From: Nibrella viscosa
GTDB taxonomy: Bacteria > Bacteroidota > Bacteroidia > Cytophagales > Spirosomataceae
DNA: 64,000 nucleotides
NCBI RefSeq assembly: GCF_039541875.1
Contig: NZ_BAABHB010000002.1
Span: forward strand, 372,001 to 436,000
Direction: 5' to 3'
Numbering within the stretch: the first letter of the stretch is position 1; each line of letters opens with the position of its first letter. The notes beneath the pieces were generated by a model. It had not been told where the DNA came from and made no database searches. It was given only the letters and a program-made list of their open reading frames with translations. Made by a program: the position numbers and the translations under genes. Shown piece by piece: positions 24,358 through 34,600 of the stretch.

Positions 24358-25401
24358 ATGAGAGAGACAACCAATGTGGCGATGAATGCAATGGATTCCC
24401 AGGCACCATTCGGGGCAGGTCTGCCGATGGACGAAAATTGGCGTAAATCTATACCGGCACAGGTGTTCCTGAATCATTTTTTTGCGATGGATTTTCACAT
24501 CCAGAACCTGGATGATCTGTTCGATGTAGTGAAGTTTCCGATTTACCAGCAGTTTGAGCCGTCGGTTACCGATGAGCAACGGAAAGCGCTGGAGAAGTTA
24601 CTGCTCAATAGCTGGAGCGCCGAATATGCACTGCGGATTACGCCGGTTGTGAACGACGAACAATATTTACAAAGCTCGTTGCACTGGACCTTCCCGCAGG
24701 CATACTACAGCGCCCTGTTCAGTGCGCGGGCGTTTCTGACCGTGCAGGGTATCAACGTAAGTAACGAAGACCTGATCCGGAAGCGGATCGGCAACGCCGT
24801 AGTGCGCGGCTTTTACCCAGCCTCTGTGGGCTACTACGCCCTGGGGCCGCTGAACAATTACCGGCTGCACCGGCTGCCCATGGCCAAGCGTATGGACGAT
24901 GGTGCGAAACCAGATCTGGCTTTGCCCTCACGGGAAGTTGCCGCCCAGCTGGAGCTGGCGCAGTTTCTGAAAACTACCCGTGACCAGCGGATTAAAGCAT
25001 TGAAGGTGATTATGCAGAGCAACCCGAAAACGGCCCTGCGGAGTCAGCGAACGGGCGAGATTCTGCAAAAGTTCAGCACCGAGCAATACAAGCAACTGGC
25101 CCGTCAAATCGGCTATACCACGTATTTCGATATGCTGAGCCGGCTGCGGATTTCGTCGACTAACCGCGAGATCGAGCGGTTTGTCGATTCGGAGATTGAT
25201 GTTAAATTATTCCACCAGAGCCTGGTTAATATCGTATCGCACATCAATGCCGTACACGAGATTTATATAGCCAAGGCGCTGGGTGTAGCGGGCTATAAGC
25301 AGCTTATTGCCAAACTGCCGTCGTATCTACAGGAAGGCTTTGTGCGCGAGCGGCTGCATCAACTGATTGAGCCTATGCTAAGTCGTAAAATGGCGGCTTA
25401 A
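24358..25401 (+). CDS. Uncharacterised helical protein with a HEPN-like stretch
   Basis: The 347-residue product is soluble and mostly helical with no signal peptide. The segment FPQAYYSALFSARAFLTVQG recalls the first helix of HEPN-type nucleic-acid enzymes, but I do not see a convincing Rx4-6H motif, so it may be an inactive member or unrelated. It is monocistronic with a perfect terminator 22 bases after its stop. A stress, defence or regulatory role cannot be assigned. Confidence 0.6.
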   Translation: MRETTNVAMNAMDSQAPFGAGLPMDENWRKSIPAQVFLNHFFAMDFHIQNLDDLFDVVKFPIYQQFEPSVTDEQRKALEKLLLNSWSAEYALRITPVVNDEQYLQSSLHWTFPQAYYSALFSARAFLTVQGINVSNEDLIRKRIGNAVVRGFYPASVGYYALGPLNNYRLHRLPMAKRMDDGAKPDLALPSREVAAQLELAQFLKTTRDQRIKALKVIMQSNPKTALRSQRTGEILQKFSTEQYKQLARQIGYTTYFDMLSRLRISSTNREIERFVDSEIDVKLFHQSLVNIVSHINAVHEIYIAKALGVAGYKQLIAKLPSYLQEGFVRERLHQLIEPMLSRKMAA

Positions 25402-25423
25402 CTAACGAGATTGCCCACCGTAG

Positions 25424-25451
25424 GCCGAACGACATGTCGTTCGGCTTTTTT
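25424..25451 (+). terminator. Rho-independent terminator
   Basis: A 22-base perfect palindrome with arms GCCGAACGACA/TGTCGTTCGGC is followed by TTTTTT. Confidence 0.85.
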
Positions 25452-25616
25452 GTTGCTTGAAGACGAAAGCTGTATACTAATCGCTTGTGGCTGGTGCCGC
25501 TGATAATCAGCTAAAACCGTTTACTAAATGACAACCGAAATATTCATCCAATAGAAATTTGATTCCCTATAATTTTTGTAGGTTAGATGATACAAACCCT
25601 ATAACCAATAATCAGT

Positions 25617-26612
25617 ATGAAGCGAAAAATTGTACGAGTTGCCCTGGGCGTTGTTGGGGCGGTGGCCCTGCTGGTCCTCGGTGGTGTCGCCTACGTGAAA
25701 TTGATGCTGCCGGATGTAGGCCCGGCTCCGGAGATGAAAATTCAGGCTGATGCCGCCCAGATTGAGCGCGGGAAATACCTGGCGCATCATGTAGCCCTCT
25801 GTATTGACTGTCATTCCGAACGCGACTATAACCGGTTGGGAGCTCCGCTGGTCGTTAATTCGTACGGAAGGGGTGGTGAGGCTTTTGGGCGGGACATGGG
25901 CTTTCCGGGTGATATATATGCCCCTAATCTGACCCCGGCTCATCTGGGCAACTGGACCGATGGCGAGATTTACCGGGCCATTACCACCGGCGTCAGCAAA
26001 GACGGCAGAGCTTTGTTCCCGCTTATGCCCTATCAGCGGTTCGCGCAGATGGCCCCTGACGATATCAAAGCCATTATTGCCTATCTCCGTACGCTTCCTC
26101 CGATTCAGAACCAGGTAAAGGCTACCGAACTGGATTTTCCGGTCAATTTTATCGTGAATACCATACCGGCAAAAACTGAAGGAGGCAAGCGCCCCGATCC
26201 GGCTAATTCAGTTGAATACGGAAAGTATCTGGTCACGTTCGCCAGTTGTATCGAATGTCATACCCAGGCCGACGATCAGGGACAGCTGATTGCTGGTATG
26301 GAGTTTGCCGGAGGCCGTGAGTTTCCACTGCCAACGGGCACGGTACGCACGGCTAATATTACGCCCGCCAAAACGGGACTGGCGACCTGGACGAAAGGAC
26401 AATTCATTCACAAATTTAAATCGCACGGCGATGGCTACGAAGCACCGGCTGTGAATGAGGGCGAGTTTAACACAATAATGCCCTGGACAATGTTTGCCGG
26501 GATGACTGAGCAGGATCTGGGCGCAATTTATGATTACCTGCGTACCCTCAAGCCCATCGAAAATAAAGTAGAGAAGTTTACCGCCCGGCCTACTCCTATG
26601 GCGAACCGGTGA
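25617..26612 (+). CDS. Membrane-anchored di-haem cytochrome c
   Basis: The 331-residue product has an N-terminal hydrophobic anchor (ALGVVGAVALLVLGGVAYV) and two CxxCH haem sites: CIDCH at 62-66 and CIECH at 211-215. Met residues that can act as axial ligands follow each (FPLMPYQ, NTIMPWTMF). The two similar halves fit the di-haem electron-transfer family often linked to dehydrogenases. No dehydrogenase gene is adjacent, so the electron donor is unknown. A TAATTTTTG element lies about 40 bases upstream and is close to the phylum's -7 box. Confidence 0.88.
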   Translation: MKRKIVRVALGVVGAVALLVLGGVAYVKLMLPDVGPAPEMKIQADAAQIERGKYLAHHVALCIDCHSERDYNRLGAPLVVNSYGRGGEAFGRDMGFPGDIYAPNLTPAHLGNWTDGEIYRAITTGVSKDGRALFPLMPYQRFAQMAPDDIKAIIAYLRTLPPIQNQVKATELDFPVNFIVNTIPAKTEGGKRPDPANSVEYGKYLVTFASCIECHTQADDQGQLIAGMEFAGGREFPLPTGTVRTANITPAKTGLATWTKGQFIHKFKSHGDGYEAPAVNEGEFNTIMPWTMFAGMTEQDLGAIYDYLRTLKPIENKVEKFTARPTPMANR

Positions 26613-26771
26613 TTACGTTTAAGTAAAACGGAGAGGGGGGCAGAAACGGAAAATATTTTTGGCTGAACCCTTGAATAAGTGCCAGGAATTTGTTAGTATT
26701 CGGTAGAACAAACGAAGGTGTCAGACCGTATGCCAACAGCGAAAACCGACATGCTTGTGAGCCAATAAATT

Positions 26772-26801
26772 AAAAAAGCCGCCTGGTTGGGCGGCTTTTT
26801 T
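26772..26801. terminator. Bidirectional terminator between convergent genes
   Basis: The stem GCCGCC/GGCGGC is flanked by AAAAAA on the left and TTTTTT on the right, so it works for both the cytochrome gene and hemH. Confidence 0.85.
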
Positions 26802-26808
26802 AGTTTAT

Positions 26809-27879
26809 TTAAACTAGTGTTTTACTTTTAACCAGATCCGCTAATGTTTCAATCCAGATTGGGCTATCGTTCAGGCTTTCAACCAGTTGCCAATGTTTAC
26901 CGCCGTTCTCTTCAAACAATTCTTTATACTCCTCGCCAACTTCAATGGTTGTTTCGAGGCAATCGGCAACAAAGGCGGGAGAGAAAGCCAGCACGCTTTT
27001 AATACCTTTCTGCGCTAAGTCTTTAATGGTGTCTTCCGTGTACGGCTTGATCCAGGGGTCATTACCGAGCCGCGACTGGAAGCAGGTGGTATACCTACCC
27101 TCGGGTATGCCCAGTTCACGCACCAGCCGGCGGGTGGTCTCGAAACACTGCGCCCGGTAGCAATACTGGTTCATGGCGTGCAGCGACGAGCAGCAGTCGC
27201 CCAGCCGGCACACCTCGCTGGTAACGTCGCCTTTGCGAATCTGGCGCTCGGGCAGGCCGTGGTAGCTGAAAATGAAATGCTCGTAATTGTACTCGGCCAT
27301 GTATTTGCGGCCCAGTTGCACAAAGCCCTGGATAAACTTGGGATGGTCGAGAAAGCTGTTGACAAACTCGATGCGGGGAATGATCTGCCAATCCTTCACA
27401 ACATCCATCACCTTCTGGTAAACCGAACCGGTGGTGGCGGAGGCATATTGCGGGAAGAAGGGGATGACAATGATGTCGGTCAGCCCCAGCCGCTGAAATT
27501 TCGCCAGCCCGGCGTCAATGCTGGGGCTTTGGTAGCGCATTGCCAGCTTCACCACGTAGCTGTCGCCGAGCGTTTTCTGCAACTCCCGCTCCACCACTTC
27601 GCCGTAGTATTTAAGCGGGGAGCCGTTTTCGGTCCAGACGGCTTTGTACACCTTTGCCGATTTGGGTGCCCGAAACGGCGCGATAATGCCGTTGACCAGC
27701 AGAAAGCGGGGAATAAACGGAATGTCGATGACGCGGCCGTCCATCAGAAACTCCCGCAGGTATTTACGAACGTCGGGCACCGACGGGCTGTCGGGTGTGC
27801 CGAGATTAACCAGCAAAACGCCGGTTTTGCCTAATTGGGTACGGGGTACGGTTGGTTGTTTTGAAACAGTTGTTTCCAT
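26809..27879 (-). CDS. hemH: Ferrochelatase with a Cys-rich insertion
   Basis: The 356-residue product inserts iron into protoporphyrin. It shows GVLLVNLGTPDSP at the start, the active-site FSYHGLPERQ (His207) and SPAFVADCLETTIEVGEEY. Between the active-site loop and the next helix lies a Cys-rich stretch (Cys224, 229, 230, 240, 245), VCRLGDCCSSLHAMNQYCYR, which may bind an iron-sulfur cluster as reported for some bacterial ferrochelatases. That use is inferred. Length is normal and the reading frame is intact. Confidence 0.96.
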   Translation of the reverse strand: METTVSKQPTVPRTQLGKTGVLLVNLGTPDSPSVPDVRKYLREFLMDGRVIDIPFIPRFLLVNGIIAPFRAPKSAKVYKAVWTENGSPLKYYGEVVERELQKTLGDSYVVKLAMRYQSPSIDAGLAKFQRLGLTDIIVIPFFPQYASATTGSVYQKVMDVVKDWQIIPRIEFVNSFLDHPKFIQGFVQLGRKYMAEYNYEHFIFSYHGLPERQIRKGDVTSEVCRLGDCCSSLHAMNQYCYRAQCFETTRRLVRELGIPEGRYTTCFQSRLGNDPWIKPYTEDTIKDLAQKGIKSVLAFSPAFVADCLETTIEVGEEYKELFEENGGKHWQLVESLNDSPIWIETLADLVKSKTLV

Positions 27880-27919
27880 ACTCCGGAGAACAGTGTTTTT
27901 AACAAGTTTGTTGCATCAC

Positions 27920-28723
27920 CTACTTCGCTTCCGGGTAGCGGCTCAGGTCGGTGCGGTCGAGAGAGGTAAAGACTTCGCCGGGGAGACCATTAAAGACGCG
28001 AATATCGGTGATCTCCCGCTCACCCCGCTTACCTGAGATCAGAATGTCGCCGTGCTTTTCGTAATGGGTCCAGGGGCTTACAAACTGTGGCTTCTCGTCG
28101 GTGTACTTAGGGAAGTAGGCGAACTGGGAAACCAGGTGGGTGTTTTTGTCGACCCAGACATGGTATTTGTTATCGGGGGTATTGCCGACGCCCTTAAAGG
28201 TCAGTTGCAGCAAATCGGCGTCGTTGCCGTCCTGTGTTTTGGCGTCGCCGAGGTATTTCAGCGTCACGCCGGAGTCTTTCAGCTTGAACGGCATCACCAG
28301 CCAGTACGAATCGTTGATCCATTGGCCTTTGCCCATTTTGACGTACTTCGCTACCGAGTCGGATTCGGTCAGTTCCTTGCCGTTGCGGAAAACCCGACCT
28401 TTGTCGGTGTTGATGTTCAGCAGAATCGTCTGGTCATTTTTCAGATTATCAACCCGTACGTTACCGGTCCATTTATCCCAGATCAGCCGGCGGTTACCGA
28501 AGAACGTCCAGGCAATCAGGTGGGTTTTATCCCAGTTGGCCCGCCCCCCCATAGCCTCCATCACCTGATCGGCAATTTGCACGGCTTTGGGGTCGGAGCC
28601 GGCCATGTCGAAGCCGTCGGCCGGCGGATTTGCATTTTTGCGGCTTTGGGAGCAGGCCGGTTGTACCAGAATGATGGCGAACAAACTACTGGCCATCAGC
28701 AAGCGGAGTAGAGACGTTTGCAT
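27920..28723 (-). CDS. Lipoprotein, possibly LolA/LolB-like fold
   Basis: The frame opens at 28738, but the ATG at 28723 gives the signal peptide MQTSLLRLLMASSLFAIILV with lipobox PAC directly after it (267 residues). The body alternates strands and resembles proteins with a half-barrel lipid-binding fold (WTFFGNRRLIWDKWTGNVRV, then DADLLQLTFKGVGNTPDNKY, then VDKNTHLVSQFAYF). No enzyme motif is seen. It lies between hemH and oxyR with an independent promoter likely, since it diverges from oxyR. Confidence 0.7.
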   Translation of the reverse strand: MQTSLLRLLMASSLFAIILVQPACSQSRKNANPPADGFDMAGSDPKAVQIADQVMEAMGGRANWDKTHLIAWTFFGNRRLIWDKWTGNVRVDNLKNDQTILLNINTDKGRVFRNGKELTESDSVAKYVKMGKGQWINDSYWLVMPFKLKDSGVTLKYLGDAKTQDGNDADLLQLTFKGVGNTPDNKYHVWVDKNTHLVSQFAYFPKYTDEKPQFVSPWTHYEKHGDILISGKRGEREITDIRVFNGLPGEVFTSLDRTDLSRYPEAK

Positions 28724-28865
28724 AGAGTGATGAAACAAAAAAGATGTTTAGGCGCAAAATACACTATATTTCGGCATTGATATACGAATCAAGCCGGTAC
28801 GTATAAAAAACTAAGCAAATAACCTTACTTTCCGGGTCGGCCGGTCAGCGTAAGTCGATGCTGCT

Positions 28866-29795
28866 ATGACATTAACCCAACTGGAATACATCGTATCGGT
28901 GGATACTTACCGCCATTTTGCCACGGCGGCCGAGCATTGCCACGTTACCCAGCCGACGCTGAGCATGCAGATACAAAAGCTGGAAGATGAGTTAGGTATA
29001 CTGATTTTTGACCGGTCTAAACAGCCGGTGGTGCCCACCGAGACCGGGCAGGTCATTCTGGCGCAGGCCCGCGAGGTGGTGCAGGCGGCCCGGCGCATCC
29101 CCGAACTGGTGAAGGAGTCGAAGAACGAGATCAGCGGAGAACTCCGGCTGGGCCTTATCCCAACGCTGGCTCCGTATCTGCTGCCGTATTTTATCCGCTC
29201 GTTTATCGGTAAATACCCGGCCGTAACCGTGCATGTGCACGAACTGCTGACCGATCAGGTGATCGATAAGCTAAAAAACGGGATGCTCGATGTCGGCATT
29301 GTGGTGACGCCCCTGCCGGATAGTGGCCTGCGGGAGTTTCCGCTGTTCTACGAACCGTTTATGCTCTACACCTCACCGGCGCATCCGCTGTACCAGCGCG
29401 ACCGCGTTACCGCCGATGACCTGCTGACCGACGGCCTGTGGCTGCTGTCTGAAGGTCACTGCTTCCGCAACCAGGTGATGAACCTATGTGGGCAACCGTT
29501 ACGCGGAGCCCAGCCCCTCCGCTACGAAACCGGCTCCCTCGAAACCCTCATGAAGATCATTGACAAGCAGGACGGCTTCACCCTGATTCCCTACCTCGCC
29601 ACCCTCGATATGCCCACCGAGCGGCTGACTCGCGTAAAGCCATTTGTTGATCCGCAGCCGGTGCGGGAGGTAAGCCTGGTCACCCACCGCAGCTACCTCA
29701 AAAAAGGGTTGATCGATGCCTTGCAGCAGGAAGTCCTGGGGCATATGCCGGCAGAACTGAACCGGTGGGAAAAAGGGATGGTGGTGAGTTTGTAG
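28866..29795 (+). CDS. oxyR: Peroxide-sensing LysR-family regulator
   Basis: The 309-residue product has a LysR HTH at the start (HFATAAEHCHVTQPTLSMQI) and a periplasmic-binding-like effector domain. The redox pair Cys199 and Cys208 (EGHCFRNQVMNLCG) has exactly the spacing and numbering of E. coli OxyR, so hydrogen peroxide sensing by disulfide formation is very likely. The target genes (catalase, Dps, AhpC) are not in the window. The gene is divergent from the lipoprotein gene. Confidence 0.93.
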   Translation: MTLTQLEYIVSVDTYRHFATAAEHCHVTQPTLSMQIQKLEDELGILIFDRSKQPVVPTETGQVILAQAREVVQAARRIPELVKESKNEISGELRLGLIPTLAPYLLPYFIRSFIGKYPAVTVHVHELLTDQVIDKLKNGMLDVGIVVTPLPDSGLREFPLFYEPFMLYTSPAHPLYQRDRVTADDLLTDGLWLLSEGHCFRNQVMNLCGQPLRGAQPLRYETGSLETLMKIIDKQDGFTLIPYLATLDMPTERLTRVKPFVDPQPVREVSLVTHRSYLKKGLIDALQQEVLGHMPAELNRWEKGMVVSL

Positions 29796-29879
29796 TTCGG
29801 GGGTTTTGAGTTACGAATAGAAGAAATTGGCCTTTTTGTTGCTACCTTAGCTTTTTAGGTACGATTCTGTTTCGTGCCG

Positions 29880-29969
29880 ATTGATCCTGCTACTTACGCG
29901 GGCTGAAAGCTCAACGGCCGGTACGCCCCGGCGGGGAACCGCGGAGCGGAACCGCCACTGGTACGTGTC
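29880..29969 (+). other. GC-rich repeat-containing leader of the ECF sigma gene
   Basis: The sequence contains near-duplicate GCGGGGAACCGC (29931-29942) and GCGGAACCGC (29946-29955), plus GGTACG at both edges. The leader can fold extensively just before the sigma-factor ATG. It may be an attenuator or a chance repeat remnant. I see no match to a known riboswitch. Confidence 0.3.
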
Positions 29970-30566
29970 ATGAACAAAACGCTGGTTAACGATGTGGTGT
30001 GGGATGCCTTTCAGCAGGGCAGTGAGCCGGCGTTTCGGGCCTTGTATGTGGCGCATTACACGCTGCTGGTCAATTATGGCCGCCGGTTTGGGGCCGACGA
30101 TGCCCTGATTGAAGATACCGTGCATGATCTGTTTCTGGAACTCTGGCACTACCGGCGTACGCTCACCCGGCCGCAATCGATTCAGTCGTATCTCATCAAA
30201 GCCTTTCGTAACCGGCTGCTGACTCAACTGGCGCAGCAAAACCGCTACCAGAGCCGCGACGAGTCGGACGATAGCTTTGGCTTGCTGCCAACCGAACCCT
30301 CGGCCGAGGAGCGACTCATTGAAGCAGGGCTGCATCAGGAGCAACAGCAGCGGGTGCAGAAGGCAATGGCACTGCTGTCGCCCCGGCAGCAGGAAATTCT
30401 CTACCTCCGCTATTTCAGCGAACTCAACTATGAGCAGATCTGCGCCGTGATGGGCATTACCTACCATACCGCCCGTACCCAAATGCACCAGGCACTCACC
30501 GCCTTACGGAAGCGGTTGCAGGAAAACTGGTCGGTCAGCATCCTGCTGATGCTGACCGTTCAATAG
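29970..30566 (+). CDS. ECF RNA polymerase sigma factor (FecI-like)
   Basis: The 198-residue product has region 2 (FRALYVAHYTLLVNYGRRFG, then EDTVHDLFLELWHYRR) and region 4 (LLSPRQQEILYLRYFSELNY, then EQICAVMGITYHTARTQMHQ). Downstream lie FecR, SusC with an STN domain and SusD, the classical trans-envelope control set. The sigma factor is freed when the SusC receptor signals through FecR and then switches on the operon. Confidence 0.92.
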   Translation: MNKTLVNDVVWDAFQQGSEPAFRALYVAHYTLLVNYGRRFGADDALIEDTVHDLFLELWHYRRTLTRPQSIQSYLIKAFRNRLLTQLAQQNRYQSRDESDDSFGLLPTEPSAEERLIEAGLHQEQQQRVQKAMALLSPRQQEILYLRYFSELNYEQICAVMGITYHTARTQMHQALTALRKRLQENWSVSILLMLTVQ

Positions 30567-30656
30567 CCGGTTTTTGCTTTTTCAGAAAAAAAATTCTCCA
30601 AATCATACTACAAACGTCCGGCGGGGTTCTCTTACAGGCGATTATACCGCTACTGC

Positions 30657-31691
30657 ATGAAATCGCTGGACTACTATGCATCCCTGGAGGCCGATGACCT
30701 GGCCGTTGAGCCGGAGTTTCGCGCCTGGGTGTTGTCGCCGAGCCCCCCCTTAAACCAGTTCTGGGAATCGGTCAAAGCTGTTAACCCCCAACAACAGGTC
30801 GTTATCGAACAGGCCCGGCTGCTGGTGTACGGTCTGGAAATGACCTGGGAAGACGTGCCGGAGGAGGTTACCGAGGCTTCGTATGCCCGGCTGCGTCATC
30901 GCCTGCCCTACGAACCGCCGGCTGTTCGGCCCCTATCTGGTGCCCGGCCCTGGTTTCACCGTTACCGCGCCGTGGCTGCGGCTCTGGCGATGTTGCTGCT
31001 GGCCGGTGTAGGGTGGTGGCTGCTGACCCGCTCACCCGAACTGCTTACCTACCAGACCGCCTACGGAAAAATCCGGACGGTAACGCTGCCCGACGGCTCG
31101 GTGGTGACGCTGAACGCCAACTCCACCCTGAACCTGACCAATAACTGGTCGACACAGGAGCGCCGGGAGGTAACCCTTACCGGAGAAGCGTATTTCGACG
31201 TGAACAAACACCCCAATGGCCGGCGAATGCCCTTTATCGTCCATACCGGCACGATGGATGTGGTGGTGCTGGGCACGCGCTTCAGCGTAACGACCCGCCG
31301 GGAGAAAACGCAGGTAGTATTGCAGGAGGGTAAGGTAAAACTCGAACGGGACCGGCAGCCCGACATCATGATGCAGCCCGGCGATCTGGTGGAGGCTTCC
31401 GCCAATCAGCAGAAGATCCGGCACACCCGCGTCAACGCCGACCGCTACGTGGCCTGGCGGGAAAATCAGTTGATTTTCGAAGACGAGCCGTTGCAGGTAA
31501 TCACCCAGCGGGTGCAGGACCTGTATGGCCTGCGGGTATCCGTGACCGACCGCGCCCTGCTGGATGAACGCTTTACCGGGGTAACCCCCATCGACCAGCC
31601 CGATCTCCTGATTCGCCTGCTGGCCGAAACTTTCAAATGCCGGACTACCCGTCAGGGTACCGACATCGTACTCACGCCCAAAACCAGATAA
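30657..31691 (+). CDS. FecR-family anti-sigma/signal transducer
   Basis: The 344-residue product has a cytoplasmic N-terminal anti-sigma part, one membrane helix (VAAALAMLLLAGVGWWLL, about residues 103-120) and a periplasmic FecR domain (YGKIRTVTLPDGSVVTLNAN, then EVTLTGEAYFDVNKHPNGRR). It receives the signal from the STN domain of the SusC protein encoded three bases later. Gene order sigma-FecR-SusC-SusD is intact. Confidence 0.93.
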   Translation: MKSLDYYASLEADDLAVEPEFRAWVLSPSPPLNQFWESVKAVNPQQQVVIEQARLLVYGLEMTWEDVPEEVTEASYARLRHRLPYEPPAVRPLSGARPWFHRYRAVAAALAMLLLAGVGWWLLTRSPELLTYQTAYGKIRTVTLPDGSVVTLNANSTLNLTNNWSTQERREVTLTGEAYFDVNKHPNGRRMPFIVHTGTMDVVVLGTRFSVTTRREKTQVVLQEGKVKLERDRQPDIMMQPGDLVEASANQQKIRHTRVNADRYVAWRENQLIFEDEPLQVITQRVQDLYGLRVSVTDRALLDERFTGVTPIDQPDLLIRLLAETFKCRTTRQGTDIVLTPKTR

Positions 31692-31694
31692 ACC

Positions 31695-34600
31695 ATGAAA
31701 AACCTATTACCTAACCTGATCGGGGTGGCTTTCTGCCTGAGCCTGGGGAGCCTGTACTCCACCGCCGATGCGCAGGTGCTGGCTTCGTCCTCCCTGTATC
31801 CACAGACCCGGCCGGGAGCCCCCTTTACCCAGCCTGAACACAACAGCCGGTCGGTGCGCCCGGCCGCCAAAGCGCTGAGCGATGTGCTCCGCGATATGGA
31901 AAACCGGTACGGCATCCGGTTCGCTTTCCAGCGTAAAACGGTTCAGTACAAATTTGTGCGGATGCCGTTGTCGACGTCATCCGACCGGGAGGCTGTTTTG
32001 AAATCGATCCTGAAGCCCTTGAACCTGACCTACCGGAAGGTAGACGAACAGTATTACGTTATCGTGGAGGCCGACGACGAAGCTACCAGACAGACCGGTT
32101 CGGTTCTGGAGTCGCCGGTATCCGACGAGCGGGCCTTACCAACGCGGCCGGTCAACAGCAACGACCTTCGGGAGAATACGGCAATCTCGTCAATGAACCT
32201 GCGCCAGCTTACCGAAGAACTGCGGCAGGAGCGCCGGATAACCGGAAGGGTGAGAGCCGACGATACCGGCGATGGCCTGCCGGGCGTGAGCGTTACGCTC
32301 AAAGGAACAAACCGGGGTACCTCCACCGATGCCGACGGTAATTACGTGATGAACATTCCCAACGGAAGCATTGCTACCCTGGTGTTCTCGTTTATCGGAT
32401 ATGCCTCGCAGGAGGTATCGGTAGGCAGCCAGTCGACCGTTAACGTCTCCCTGAAGCAGTCGGATCAGACGCTGAACGAGGTGGTGGTAGTGGGTTACGG
32501 TACGCAGCAACGGCGGGATGTGACGGGCTCCATTGCGTCGCTGAATACCCGCACCATCCGCGACCAGCCGGTTCCCAACATCGTAGAGGGCCTGACCGGG
32601 CGCATGCCGGGCGTGCTGATTCAGCAGAACACGGGCGCACCGGGCAACAGCCCGTCCATCAAAATCCGGGGTCTTGGCTCCATCAGCGCCGGTAATGGTC
32701 CGCTGGTGGTGATCGACGGGCAGCCGCTGGATTCGGGAACGCTCACCAACGGCGGTGGCTTGAACCTGCTCAACCCCAACGATATTGAGAAAATAGATGT
32801 GTTGAAGGATGCCTCGGCCACGGCCATCTACGGCTCGCGGGGAGCCAACGGCGTGGTGGTGGTGACCACCAAACGCGGGAAAGCCGGCCAAACCCGCCTG
32901 AACCTGGATTACTATACCGGTGTGCAGGAGGTGACCAAGAAAATGGACATCCTGAACGCCCAGCAGTTTGCCGAGTTCTCGAAAGAAGCCTTCAATACGG
33001 CCTACCTGGAGCGGGTACCGGGTGCCAGGGCCGAAGACCCGAACAGTGCCCGCCCGGCCGGTCAGCGGTATCGCTATCCGCGTGGAGAGATCGCTGGTGT
33101 GAGCTTCGATAACCCCGCCGGCCTGACAACCTACGACTACCAGGATATGATTTTCCGGAAAGCGCCTATCAGTAATTATCAGCTCACGGCTTCGGGCGGT
33201 TCGGAGAAGGTGCAGTTTATGGTATCGGGCAATTACCTGAGCCAGAAAGGAATTGTAAAAAAGTCGGGCATTGACCGGTACACCGTCCGGACCAACGTTG
33301 ATGCGCAGATGACTTCGTTCCTGCGCATGGGCGTGAGTCTGAGTCCGTCGGTTACGGTCGAAGACCGGGTGAATACCGATGGCCACTGGGCCAGCAATGG
33401 CGTGATCAACTCGGCCCTGAACCTGCCGCCGTTTATCCCGATTTATCAGCCGGGCACTACGGTGTATAACTCGCAGGCTTTTTATGCCGCGCCCTACGAC
33501 TGGCCGGGTATCACCAACCCCGTGGCCAACATCAACGAGGTCGACAACAAGTTCCGGATCAGCCGGTTGCTGGGCAATGCATACCTGGAACTGCAACTGC
33601 CTTTCAATATTCAGTACCGCGGTACCATCGGGGGAGACATTCAGCACCAGCGGCAGAACAACTTCCTGACCTCGGCGCTGCCCCTGAATCAGCTACTGCC
33701 GCCGACTGTCAGCACGGCGGTTTCCAATACCTTCCAGAGTATCAACTGGGTAACCAACCACACGCTGACCTATAACCGGCAGATTGCCGACATGCACCGG
33801 CTGGAGGTGCTGGTAGGTCTGGAGAGCCAGAAGAATGACTTTGAAAGCAACCGCGTGAACGCCAATAACTTTCCCAACGACATTGTCCGGACCATCAACG
33901 CGGGTACTATCACCGGCGGTAGTTCGTTCCGCGATCAGTGGTCGCTGGCGTCCTACTTTGGCCGGGTGGCGTATTCGTTCCAGGATCGGTATCTGGTCAA
34001 TGCCTCGTTCCGGCGCGACGGTTCTTCGCGCTTCGGCCGTAACAACCGCTGGGGTACATTCCCCTCGGCATCGGTCGGCTGGCGGGTATCCGAAGAGCCC
34101 TTCCTGAAAGATGTTAAGTTTATTTCCGAACTAAAGCTGAAAGCCAGCTACGGCTTGTCGGGGAATAATGCCTTTACCAGCAATTATCCGGCAATTGGTC
34201 TGTTGTCCAGCGATAACTATGTGTTCGGCAATGTACTGGCCAACGGCCTGGCGGTGAGTTCTATCGGTAACGACAACCTGACCTGGGAAAAAAGCCGGCA
34301 AACCGATATTGGCCTCGAACTGGGCATCCTGAACAACCGGATTTTCCTGACCGCCGACTATTACAAGCGCATCACCACCGACCTGCTGCTGGCCGTGCAG
34401 GTGCCCACGCTCACGGGTTTCTCGTCGGCGGTGCGGAACATCGGTAAGGTCGAGAACAAAGGGATGGAGTTTGCGCTGAATACCCGCAACCTGGTGGGCG
34501 CCTTTACGTGGTCGACGGACCTGAACATTTCCTTTAACCGCAACAAGGTACTGGCACTCGGACCCACCGGCGACCCCATCCGCAGCGGTACGGGCGTAGG

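Noticed and set aside
29880..29969. Riboswitch before the ECF sigma gene
   Set aside because: The leader is GC-rich and foldable, but I could match no conserved riboswitch core. It is kept only as a low-confidence leader feature.
32190..33647. Long antisense open frame (485 codons) inside the SusC gene
   Set aside because: It is the shadow of a strongly supported gene on the other strand. The product is rich in His, Arg and Gln without any motif, as expected for antisense of high-GC coding DNA.
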